A DNA stretch of 64,000 nucleotides, from NCBI GenBank assembly GCA_009869945.1, contig WIXG01000205.1, positions 1-64,000 on the forward strand. The letters are read 5' to 3'. This stretch comes from Mesaphorura yosii. Taxonomy: Eukaryota > Arthropoda > Collembola > Poduromorpha > Tullbergiidae. A program made the position numbers and the translations under genes. A model generated the notes under the pieces. The model saw only the letters and a program-made list of their open reading frames with translations, made no database searches and had not been told where the DNA came from. The stretch's first letter is position 1. Each line of letters starts with the position of its first letter. This document shows positions 10,389-20,721 of this stretch, piece after piece.

Positions 10389-11235
10389 TTACGCGGCGCA
10401 GTTGTACATGGCGCGGATTTTCCTTCGATCCATGTCTGTCACAACACCACGACATCCAACCACCATGTTTGGGTTCTAAAATAAAATAACGTACATTAGC
10501 TAGGGCTTACAGTGTGGAATTATTAAGCTTGCCTTAGTCTGAATGGTTTTGCCACCATTTTTGGAAAATGCCCCTACGCCATAGTGCATGATACTGTAGT
10601 AATCATACGGAAGACCGTAATCCAATGAATACAGCGGGTTTTTCTGGAAGTTGTGTTCGGTTCCCGTTCGCACATTTTCCCAATTGACATTCACGAACGC
10701 TTCACGGTCAGCTCGAATGTGTTCGTGATGGAATCCAACCGAGTGGATCATTTCATGGATAATCGTGTGATATACACAACCCGAACCAAGATTTAGCGTT
10801 TGCTTTCCTCCTCTGCGGCCAACCGTTGCAAAGCAACCTGCCCGATCTTTTATAATGTACACGTAGTCGCCAGTTGGGTTCGCCGTTTGTGGCCACAGAC
10901 GATCTCCACGATAATTGGCGAGTACGCCGGCGAGTGTTCCCAATGCTGACTGAATTGTGGCTTGCTCGAACGGCGCTACATAAAAAACAAGCAGTGCGGC
11001 TGCCGATTCCAATAAACTGCCCAAATGGGTAACAAGCTTACAGAATCTTGGGCTGATTTGGAAGCTGATCTCCCCCGGCCATCTGTATCTGTCTCCAACT
11101 ATTCCCGAACTAATGCCAGCACCATTTAGCTCTCCTTCGAGCGATTGATCAATGTTTCTTTCCAAGGCTGAAATGTCCAACGGGGACCCTGCAGAGGTCG
11201 CTACCAGCATCGCATTTTCGAACTCGATATTTGTT
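10389..11235 (-). CDS. astacin-family zinc metalloprotease (5' incomplete)
   Basis: Secreted M12A metalloprotease. Three exons are clear: 11042-11235, 10533-10975 and 10389-10475. The mature domain begins DRYRWPGEISFQISPRFSPF. The zinc site reads HEMIHSVGFHHEHIRADRE, the HExxHxxGxxHE astacin signature, and the Met-turn is SIMHYG followed by AFSKNGGKTI. The last exon gives NPNMVVGCRG and ends in IRAMYNCAA, matching the MYxC end of the catalytic domain, so there is no CUB or EGF tail. The first intron (10976-11041) is GT-AG and splits a Ser codon. The second (10476-10532) uses a GC donor, AAG followed by GCAAGC; the only downstream GT donor would create an immediate stop. The exon at 11235 starts at a good acceptor with one base of a codon, so signal peptide and part of the propeptide lie in upstream exons that I could not identify. 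Confidence 0.9.
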
Positions 11236-11547
11236 CTGATTAATAAATTAAATGGCATGCATTTAAACATTAGTCTACATATTTATTCAGCCACAATTCA
11301 CAAATTAACATGTAAGAATACACGATTAATCAATTGATCAAATATAGCCAGTTGGCACAATGCTGGATACAAGCGGTCACATTGATCGCAAACTAGCTAG
11401 CGAGGCGCGGGTGGCTTAGCACCCATTGCAATACACAATCCGAAGCCGTAATTATACTGGTAATAGTGTGCAGCATCGAAAAGGAAAGTGTTCCTGCCAA
11501 CTGATCCAATCCAGGTATTTTCGAGGTATTGGAGAAAAGGACGAAGA

Positions 11548-12031
11548 ATGGCTTCGCTGATGCAGTATTACGATCTATCCTATGAAAGCGACAACGCGTG
11601 CCTTCGCGTTATCCTGACTCTGCTTTTTGTCATCACAGTCTTCTACTCGCTCTACAAATACAACCAATTCTACTCGGGATACGCTGCCATACTGCTGACT
11701 CACTTGGTAAGTAATTATTATAACTTTTCTGCAATTCTTGGCTCTAATTTCGATCATTTCTTTTTCGCTGGTAGGTTCTCCTTTCTGCTACGCCCTCGCG
11801 TCCACTCCGGTCCTACTCATGTGCCAAATCAACCCATACGACGATAAATACGGAGGATCTGTTCGAGCGTCCTTCGACAACTGCTTTTCAAGACTTGTTG
11901 GATTTGCCCTCGTCGTCGCCTTCAAGTTGTCGACCATCATCACGGCCGCGTCGCTTCGGATTTGGATGTCTGGCATCACTTTTTTCTACCTGAATCTCTT
12001 CATCCTGTTCGAACGAAAGTTTCGAATGTGA
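11548..12031 (+). pseudogene. small four-helix membrane protein gene, frame broken
   Basis: Two coding-looking blocks on the plus strand. The first, from the ATG at 11548 to a perfect GTAAGT donor after 11706, encodes MASLMQYYDLSYESDNACLR followed by two hydrophobic stretches (VILTLLFVITVFYSLY, YAAILLTHL). The second, 11775-12031, begins after a TTTTTCGCTGGTAG acceptor and reads SPFCYALASTPVLLMCQINP, then LVGFALVVAFKLSTIITAAS and GITFFYLNLFILFERKFRM before a TGA. The splice joins phase 0 to phase 1, so the hydrophobic frame of block 2 is missed by one base. Either a base has been lost, the assembly has an error, or another splice pattern is used. I do not recognise the family. It faces the unknown seven-helix gene on the other strand (tail to tail). 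Confidence 0.4.
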
Positions 12032-12176
12032 ACCTTTCATTGTTTGGTTCGGATCATTCGGAATAACAAACCAAATTAACCCATGAGAATTTCATCTCGT
12101 CAAAATTAAATTCAACAGCTATTAAAATTGTACAAATCGTGCATTTGGTGCGTTTAGTACATTTATTGACTTTCAA

Positions 12177-15100
12177 TTAAGGAGAATTAGTCGCATTAGT
12201 AGAATAATTTGTGCTGGCACAAAACCCTGACGAATTGCCACGATTGTAGATGCTCGCTTCTAGCCGGGCAACAATCCGATTGTAGAAGAGACACAGCAGC
12301 TCGGCGGCGCTGTCAATGTTTCCCGTCAACGTTGAGTATACGGACAGTGACAGCCAGACGAAACCATCGACGTATTTGCCGTTAGCTTCAAAGGTGGGAA
12401 AGAGATCATGCAGGCGCAGGTCAGGGTGGACGAGGCGCACGTAGGGAAATGCGAGTCCAAACGCCAGAATCATGACGTACAGCTCGAGGAGCGAGTGACC
12501 AACTGCACTGAGCGGAATTTCCTTCTTGTTTCGCATTCGCTTGAGAAGTCGTTGGGCAATGCTGAGAACAGTCTACAATGCAAGTAAATAAAAGAAGCAT
12601 AGAAACTTTAAAATTAAACAATTTCTTCTTCTCTTCCGATTAACATTTTGTTACGGCTGCTGCAAAAGCTCTTGACAGACATAATCTACAGGCAAAGAAA
12701 AGCCTGAGTGACCTTGAATCTTGGCTATCTTGGCCACGCACGCTTGGCAGCTGTGCTAATTAAATCTCACTCGTTTTTTGTTTCAAAGGCAGTCATTCAT
12801 TCGCCGTACGTATGAATTGAATGACTCGCACATTCTTAGAATTTGCTCGGAGCAGTGGACGACTTACCACAAAGGTCATGACGAATGTGACAAGAATCCA
12901 AAGCAGACAGAGACGGAAGTGGAAGCTGTGAGTTGAATCATTTCCAGGTGTGGAATTGGAGCCCGTAGTCTCATTCTTATTCTTGGCGGTGGCGGTGGCC
13001 TGCACTACCGTCGATGTGAAGAGCACGAGCATGGCCAGGGCGCTAGAGACGGTCGTCCCGATCAAGCAGAGAACGCGGTGGTCTCCGACGTAAATCTGCG
13101 AAGGAGGAAAGGCGTGTTTTACACTTTATTTTGGTCGCCTTGTGCCAAGTCATTAATCTCTCTAATTCACGACCACGACCAGCTCCGAGCGCTGCGGGAA
13201 TGAACGCATTAATTTAAATTAAGCGAAATATTTCCACATTTCTGACAAATGAAATCACGAGTTTCAGAAGCGAAATGCATTCCTCTGCTGAGTTCAGCCG
13301 CTGCTACTGCCTTGGATGACATTGACCGTAATTATGAAACGTATTAAGTGCAAAGGACAGCGAAGGAAACTGAAACTGAAACTTGGCTTGGCATAAACCT
13401 TAACAAATCCTGACTCGAAATTAAGATGCAGGACACGAGCGAGAGCGCATTTTTGTGGCGCTGCGCGGCAACCTTTAACAATAAAAATGTGGATGAGATA
13501 AAAATATTTTATTGTCTTTGACCTCATTTCTTATATAATCGCGAGTTTGCGAGCAAAAATGGGTTTCAAGATTATAATTACGAATTTCACAAGCTGGATG
13601 AGAATTTTTCTCGTCTGCCGTCCTTTGACAAAGCCTGCCCGACTGCGACAGGCCGAACAGCGCTTTAAGAATTCTCCCAGAATACGAATAGCGAATGCCC
13701 AGTCGCATTAAAATGAAAAATGATTCTCTATCTGCTCATGCACGGCAAACAAAAGTCTGGCAAAAAATCCAAATATTATAAAAGTAAGAGTGTAACAACA
13801 ATGCGTGCAATGCAGCAGCGGAGAGATGATTGCCTGGCGCGATAACTGGGTCAAAGGATGCTCAATTCAAAGAAACGACCAAGAATAATACTGCGCTTAA
13901 TTGCAGCTTCAGCTTTGATAAATGATATCAGAGCACATTCGTGCGTGCAAGGCTGATACTTTGCTGATGGTGGCATGCGCAAATTAAGCCGTCAACGTAA
14001 TCTAGTAATCTTGGTAATGATAATGAACGATTACTGCAATCTGTGGCATAATTTGACGCAAAAATTATGCATTTTGATCTTTTGACAATCTGTCATAAAA
14101 ATACGATCAATGCCATGTACCTACCATGCAATTATGTAATCAGCAACAAAGAACCGTGTAGACGAATTACTCGGTCCGTAATTTACTGCCCACAACAATG
14201 CAGATAAAATTGCTGCTTGGGCTATCACAATACAAGCATAGGCATAAAGATCAATATCAAGAAAGTGCGCAAGCGCGCATGCACGCAGCACGCTGAAGAG
14301 TTTAGCATTGACATTTTGATCCCTCAAACTTCAGCATCATGTAATGAGACATAATGAGGGTATGATTATGATTACTATTACTGTCGGTGTACGATCTGAT
14401 GGGTCACATTAACCTTAATTTGTGTCCGCCTGATAACAGACACCGACACGCTAACGCTCATTATTTGGGTAAATACCATAGCAAAGGTAAACAAACCGTA
14501 AGCAATAATTAAAATCGACGAGTAAAATGCGCGTTGAGTTTGTACGCCTTGGCGAGCACGAACACAAACTCTCGAGTCTTTTGCTTACACGCTTATGACG
14601 ATGGGTTTATCGACATTAAATTCATTATCGAATTTCACACGATGATGACCGCTCGTAAGCTGAACTAATCAACGACTCACAAAGCAATGCAAGAATGAAA
14701 ACTTACGTTTGTAAGTGGCACGATTGCTGGAATGACGACGAAGAAGATGACCGTCAATGCAAGCACGTCGGCTGCGACCGACGGCGAGGGCGATGATGGC
14801 GCCGAGCCCGAGCCCAGTTCGGGGAAGAATGAGGCCAGTGTCAGCCTGTGCGTGGTGTCGAAGAAGAGAAAACATCGCTGCGAAATCCAGAAAAAATTCT
14901 TCATAATGAATGTGTATGCTTTTAGTACTCGAATGTGAATTTGTCTGAAACTTACAATCAGCACAAGCGACAAGTAATTGATCGGAAGCAATTCACCCTG
15001 TCCCAGGCATCGCTTACAGAAATACCAGTGCACGAACTCAAATCTGAAATTGAGCCATGCATGCTCTTGAAACAACGAAATTCAGACGTACATGAATTTA

Positions 15101-15423
15101 AAGTTCGAGCGCGACTAACGCGAAATACGCCAACGTGAATCTCAACGACTTGTGTTCAATTGCGTCACGCATTGCTGGTCTAAAAATTCAAAGTTGATTG
15201 ATTGAATTGCACATCAAATTCGTGAAGGAAGGGTATTGAAACCCTTAGCGTACGCGTACATTGAAATCATGTAAAGAATGGCCAGAGCTCCAAAAATGAC
15301 GTGGCTTTTGCGGAGGAACCTTGATAACGCCGCCTCGGAGATTCTTGCAGATGCTTTGTGAGAGTTCTTGATGCTCTTCAGCTTGGATACGACGCGGTCG
15401 CCAAATGGGCCCATTTTTAGCAT
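12177..15423 (-). CDS. uncharacterised seven-transmembrane protein
   Basis: Six exons on the minus strand with fully consistent phases: 15260-15423, 15120-15179, 14956-15043, 14707-14877, 12868-13095 and 12177-12572, giving 368 residues from the ATG at 15423 (earlier exons possible). Hydrophobic segments: SHVIFGALAILYMISI, LRFTLAYFAFEFVHWYF, LPINYLSLVLIRCFLFF, VLALTVIFFVVIPAIVPL, VLCLIGTTVSSALAMLVLF, LCLLWILVTFVMTFV and LLELYVMILAFGLAFPYV, with a weaker eighth near VDGFVWLSLSVYS. The N-terminus is basic; N-glycosylation sites (NET, NST, NDS) fall between helices 5 and 6, and NSS, NYS, NAT lie in the tail, so the topology looks N-inside, C-outside, as in arthropod odorant and gustatory receptors. 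The TYxxxxxQF signature is absent. Introns are 70-300 bp except one of 1.6 kb (13096-14706). I do not recognise the family; a diverged chemoreceptor is only one option. Confidence 0.6.
13096..14706 (-). other. long intron of the seven-helix gene
   Basis: This 1.6-kb intron is about twenty times longer than most introns in the window. It starts with GTAAGT and ends with CCTCCTTCGCAG. It is AT-rich. A minus-strand frame at 14121-14327 has a hydrophobic stretch (YACIVIAQAAILSALLWAV) but no flanking splice sites that fit the phase, so I do not include it as an exon. Confidence 0.45.
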
Positions 15424-18400
15424 TTTGTGTCGTCCACTTATTGTCTCCAAACAGAGAAACAAAACTGGAAAGGACAGATTTGGTATCTTGCTGAATCTCG
15501 CAAATCAACAACGGCGCGGCGTGGCGCGTCGTCGTAAGAGAAGTTATTCACGATCAAGTTCAATAAATTCTTGCATTTGCAGTTTTTGCGATTTCAATTG
15601 CTTAATTCGGCACAGCGGTGGTGAACGTTAAGACAACGGGAGAACAGCGCGAATCTTGCGTAATGACATTCAAAATTGGTAATTTGCATGAGACAAGACA
15701 AACGACGGCCAGAAAAGAGCGTCGGCAGCGGAGTGTCGTGCTGCTGCCCCAATTTGAATTCATTAATCCAAAACTAAAGCTTTGAACTTAATGACCGCAT
15801 CATTTATTAACGCTTTTTGTATCTTGCATCTTGTATCTTGCATTATTCGTGGGTCAAGTTTCTGGTGCAGCGTGTAAATTAATCACACGCTTTGAGACTC
15901 GCTGTATGTGGCTGTTGCTCTTGCGTCACAACAGCCAAGCCAGCATCTCTTTTAATTACTATATGCACGTTGTCGTCTTGATCATGATGCCATTTACTAG
16001 CTCGATCACGATGCCACTGTTAATTACACTCGACAATAAAAACGGAATCAATTCAACGGCCGTCTGCACTGTTAATAAAAATTGGCAAATTAAATTCGCG
16101 CCAGCGACGAAGCTTTTAAGCATTTAAACTTTTATTCGCCATTGTCCAAGTAATTACGGCACACAAAAGCAGAGAAGAAATCAAGTCCACACATGAATTT
16201 AATGTAAATGCCCTGAGAATGGCCGGTCAGCAGCAGTTTGAAAAAATTACGCAACAGCATAATTTTGATATTGTAAAACCTCAAGCCTCAAATGTGCGTT
16301 TCAATGGCTGCTGCTGTCTGTCAGGTGCAGTCGTCAATTTGGACGTCCATTTGAGACCATGCTCGAGTAAATTAACAACTGTAAACAAGCGATGCGAGTC
16401 AGCAATCAAAATAAATCAATGGCGATGCTTTTGCAAAGTATTGCATTGCGTTAACACGAAAATTGCCTAAATTGCCTTATTAGGCTTTCTGTTTCGAAGC
16501 CGTGACCAACAAAGGGGCTGAGACCCATTATTGGCAGGCAGTAATTGATATCAGGACACTGACCGGTGCAAGTCGCGCGTCGCACGTTCGCCCTGCCTCG
16601 GACAAAAGCTTGCTGGCTGCAAAACGCCAAGCCAAGCCAAGTAAATTGAATCATTATCTTGTATGATGTAATCATCACCTCAAGTTTAAGCCCCGTTTTT
16701 GAAACAGTGTGGAATAATTGGGTTAATGATCCTGGTACGACAGTAACCAGTCGATAAATACGTTTTCTAGACTACAATCAGTCAATTCGTTCGTGCGTGC
16801 ATTGACCGGCGAGCAAATTGCTGATCTTTGCAGGCTACTTTCAGGAGGTATGGATTCGTGATCAGCCAGAATCAATTTTCGACTCAAGTCTTACGTAATT
16901 GTGACATGTGACACGGAAATGTTCGTGTCGATTCAAATTGCCTGCAAGCGCAAAATAAACCTAGTATTGAGATTCGATTTCAGGCCGTGATTCATATTTT
17001 ATAAACGGCGTTTGTCTGTAGAGGAAGGTCATTTCCCAATTTAATGTGACGCATTACGTCTGTGCTGTGACACGATCTGACAATTTGTGATCTCGTAATT
17101 GTGGTACAAATTGTCAACGTGACCTTAGATCGAACTTCCTGCTGCATTAGGTGCGTGGAAGTAATTGCTATAAGACAATGCAGGAGGCGACGCAATTGAG
17201 ACGTCCCACTGTTTCAGTCTCAACTAAACTGGCGTCTCACAACAAAGCAACAATGAGAGCAAATAAAACGTCGTGTCTTTCCTTAACTTTTGAATGCAAG
17301 CAAAAATATTCCACAACCCACAGTGCTATAATAAAAAAAATTGTGATCTTCGACACACATCGGCAGTAATGCATAATAATGCGTAGAATTATGTAAACTA
17401 CAAAAATTCAGTCCGCGTTCACGCATGAAACACGCGCAAAACACAAGAAGACAAACCAAAATAAATTCAAGTTGAATGCGTTTTTTTATGCAAAGGACGC
17501 ACTTGCCTGTTGATCATCGCGTTCGTGGAATCCTCACTCTCGATTTCATCCCAAATTGTAACTTGATAATGGCAACTCTGCTCCGCTCGGCCTACATTAC
17601 GAATTATGATTGCCATCGCTGAACAAATTTCTTTCGCAAAACATTGAAGATCACGACTTTTGCTGCTTGCTTGCTGTGTTGCGGTTTTATTTCTTTCGTA
17701 ATTCGAATGCGTCCGCAGACTTGCGTTTGCCTTTGCGTTTAGATTTTGTTTGTATACAAAAATGTAGTGCAGGTGTGATCGTACGTCTTTAAATGTAGTG
17801 TTAAGACACATGTTACGAAAGCCATAATTCTTTATTGCAATTTAACGTTTCTGAAATTCACTGCCGAACTTCGTGTCTCGTGCATTTTCGCGTTCTTTTC
17901 TTACTCTTTTATCCTGAACTCCTGAGGAATGGTGTTAATTAGGGACAGGCACTCATTGTTCCTGTCCCAGTCGACGTGACTCATGAATAAGCCAATAAAT
18001 TAGCCAAATTAAGAGCATTGTTGCTCAAAAATCGAATTGCGGTGAATGTCGATAAGTTCAAAATGCGAGATTGAAGTTGCCGAGCTTCTGATTTTATGAG
18101 GAATTGCATAATAGCGTGTTAACTCCTCTTAATGCATTTCAAACTGTTCCTTAATTTAATTTAATTTACGACAGGCGTGAACAGGGGCACACACGTCGAG
18201 TCGAGCCTCGTAATGTGCGACTTCCCTTGAATTCATCTCAGTACAGACCGCAAGAAATTTCAATTTCTGTGAATGAAAAAGGTAATTTTCCTGAGTAATG
18301 AATCATGTTCTGAGACCACACAAACTTCATAACACCAACATTCAAGCAAAATCCAAAGTGACAAGCATTGTGCGCTTGCATTCAGACTGACAGGCTAATG

Positions 18401-19574
18401 TAGCCAGTGTTCCATATATTAATGGTTTATTCACATAATAATGTCAAATATTATGTGGCGAGAATTAAGAAGCCTATTTATTCAAGAAATTTGGCACGAA
18501 CATGTGAGAACTGACATGATTCCCAGATTGTCCTTGCAATTAGCGATTAGCGTCTGCACCAGCTTAATGCAATCAATGATACAGGCAGTCAAAAGCGCAA
18601 AACAGGATGGTCATGACCCAAAGAATTTGCGAATTAACCCGAGTTTAGCATTTCATTGTTTGCCTGCTCGATCCAAATTCAATTCGGTACCTAATTAGAA
18701 CCTTCTTTAAAACTAAATTGGAATTACGGTTGCAAGATAATATAATACCTGAAGATAATTGAAAATCTTCGGCCGAGCTGCAAACGACCCCGAATTTCAA
18801 TTAACTTTTCCTCCAATGCAGTTTTTCCTCGTCCCAATTTCGTTCCCGATGAGTTATGCAATTACGAACCATGGTGAGATTTTGCAAATTGCCTATAAAT
18901 GAAATCCGTTCGTCCATGCACAGAAAGAAAAATGGAAAAGGGTCGATTCTGACATGAAAATTGGCTCAGATGGATATCTTATTAATTCCGGAGGTCGCCG
19001 TTTTATTGCTGACCTTTGCTTTGTGAATTGTGAGTGTTGATTGTTCTCGTTCCGCTTCTGCTAATAAGAACACGGCTAACAATAATTACGCACGAATAAT
19101 AATGAAGCTGCTGTTGCTGTACGATCATAAAAATAAAACATGCAATTTTTCACTGTGTGTAGCATGCATTTAATTAGTCAGTGCATTTACAGCCGGCTGC
19201 GACTACGACTACGACTCCTTCGTACTACTGCTGCCTGCTGAATGTGACCGACCAACTGCGTACTGAACGGCTGAATGTGCGTACTGAGCGCAGGGCATTT
19301 GGCGAGCCATGCCACAGCCACAGAAAGGCATGTCAGGCTAATAAAAGCTGTCTTCGTTTGATTATGCGAAATGAGAATTGTAAAAGTGATAGTGCAAATT
19401 ATCAAGCCCTGTACAGCAAAGCTATGTGCTTCCCAGAAACAATTCAGGCGACTACATCAGTCACCTTAACTCCTGAAAATCGTCTTGCCTCTATTCTCAG
19501 CCAATTTTATTCCACAAAAATTAGCCTACGTCCACGGCGTGCTATTGCTCTCGGCCAATTCTCCGTACTCCACA
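15424..19574. other. gene-free AT-rich intergenic region
   Basis: No coding region is supported over these roughly 4.1 kb. It is AT-rich with AATTA/TTAAT words, a CCAAGC cluster near 16630 and an ACGACT/CGACTA short repeat near 19199-19220. Frames of 60-130 codons are short, lack splice context and have no recognisable motifs. It includes upstream sequence of the cuticle gene. Confidence 0.5.
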
Positions 19575-19606
19575 TATAAAAGGGCACTGCCACGCCAATT
19601 TTCAGT
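19575..19606 (+). promoter_or_regulatory. TATA box and TCAGT initiator of the cuticle gene
   Basis: TATAAA at 19575-19580 lies about 27 bases before TCAGT at 19602-19606, the arthropod initiator motif (second TCAGT-like copy follows directly). This spacing is the standard one for a focused core promoter and predicts a start of transcription near 19604, giving a leader of about 104 bases before the ATG at 19708. Confidence 0.75.
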
Positions 19607-19707
19607 CAGTTGTCAGCCCTTTTCTTTGTGCTCGCATCAAATCTGAGGAAACGCTCAATTTCAAGACTTTATTCGTGTGCCCAGCAGTGCCAGCAGAGAC
19701 TCTCAGC

Positions 19708-20169
19708 ATGAAGGCCATTCTCGCCGTTTTGACGACGCTTCTGGCGGTCGCTTCCGCAGGAATTCACCACGGGTACGGACACCACGGGCACGCGTACGCC
19801 CACGTCGCTCATGTGCCAGTCGCGCCAGTGGTCCACGTGGCAAAGGTAAGGCCCTCCTACCAAATTCTTAACTGACAGACAGAGATTTTGCCATCCTGGA
19901 GTTCTGGTCAACTTTTTATTCAGGTTCCGATCGCCACTTCGTACCAGCACGAGCACCGAACCTACCACCACGTCGTTCCGGTGGTGAAAGCCGTTCCGGT
20001 CGTGCAGCCAGTCGTCAAGTACGTGCAGCCCGTAGTGCACCACGTGCCAGTGGTTCACCACGCCCACCACGGCCACTACGACCATGGGCATGGACACGGA
20101 CATGGACACGGCTACCACTCCGTAGGATACGGCCACGGGTTCGCCCACTATGGAGGACACCACTACTAA
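19708..20169 (+). CDS. His/Val-rich cuticle protein
   Basis: Small secreted structural protein, probably a component of cuticle. Exon 1 (19708-19845) encodes a signal peptide MKAILAVLTTLLAVASAG and then a His-rich segment GIHHGYGHHGHAYAHVAHV. Exon 2 (19924-20169) continues VPIATSYQHEHRTYHHVVPV, then repeated VVxPVV and VVHHVPVVHH motifs, a GHGHGHGHG run near the end and a final GGHHY before TAA. The 78-bp GT-AG intron lies in phase 0, and total length is 127 residues. The VPVVKxVPVVQPVVK pattern resembles low-complexity insect cuticular proteins with PVV/AAP repeats; no chitin-binding Rebers-Riddiford domain is present. The strong TATA-Inr promoter fits abundant, stage-specific expression. 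The DNA of exon 2 is itself repetitive (ggacatggacacgg units), so the repeat number may vary. Confidence 0.85.
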
Positions 20170-20721
20170 ATTATGCTCTAGAAAACAGTGTAATAGCTTT
20201 ATGAAATGCAATCTGTCTTATTAGATAGGAATTCGGCACAACGTAGGCCACGCGAAGAAGCAACAATTACATGCGAACACGCTCATTTATCAAATGAAAA
20301 TCAAAGGTTCAGTCGCTGTGAAAATCTTTCCTTTTCTATTTTCTTTCTGCCTCCGCTTTCAATTCTGGTTCATCAATTTCGGCTCTGGTGTTCTGTTCTA
20401 ACTCTTTGCTCTTTCCCACTTGAATTCGGTGATCTGAAGCATGCAAATCTTTCATTCTTGGCTTTCGATATCTTCTGTCTTCTCTGCCTTGCACTTTTCA
20501 TCTCATTTAATTCTTCCTTTCCCAACGAGGTCAGCTCCATTTCAGTATTGCCAGAAGACAGAAGTCAATTCGAACGAAAACGGAACACAAAATTTATTTA
20601 CCTCTAGTTAAATTTATTTGGCGATTATAATACTCGAATTATTTAATTAATAAACGCAAAAGCCTCTACCTTCGCACCGCGAAACGAAAAATGTACAAAT
20701 AGTAGTTAACTCTACGCGGAT
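20170..20721. other. intergenic spacer, convergent 3' ends
   Basis: It lies between the 3' ends of the cuticle gene (+) and the CHTOP-like gene (-). Several TTTATT/AATAAA words at 20590-20660 can serve either strand. A 133-codon plus-strand frame at 20206 is pyrimidine-rich, continues from the cuticle 3' end in another frame and has no recognisable content. Confidence 0.4.

Noticed and set aside
10500-10532. Continuation of the astacin exon to a GT donor after CCACACT
   Set aside because: Joining there to the last exon gives TAA at once, while the GC donor restores the conserved C-terminus.
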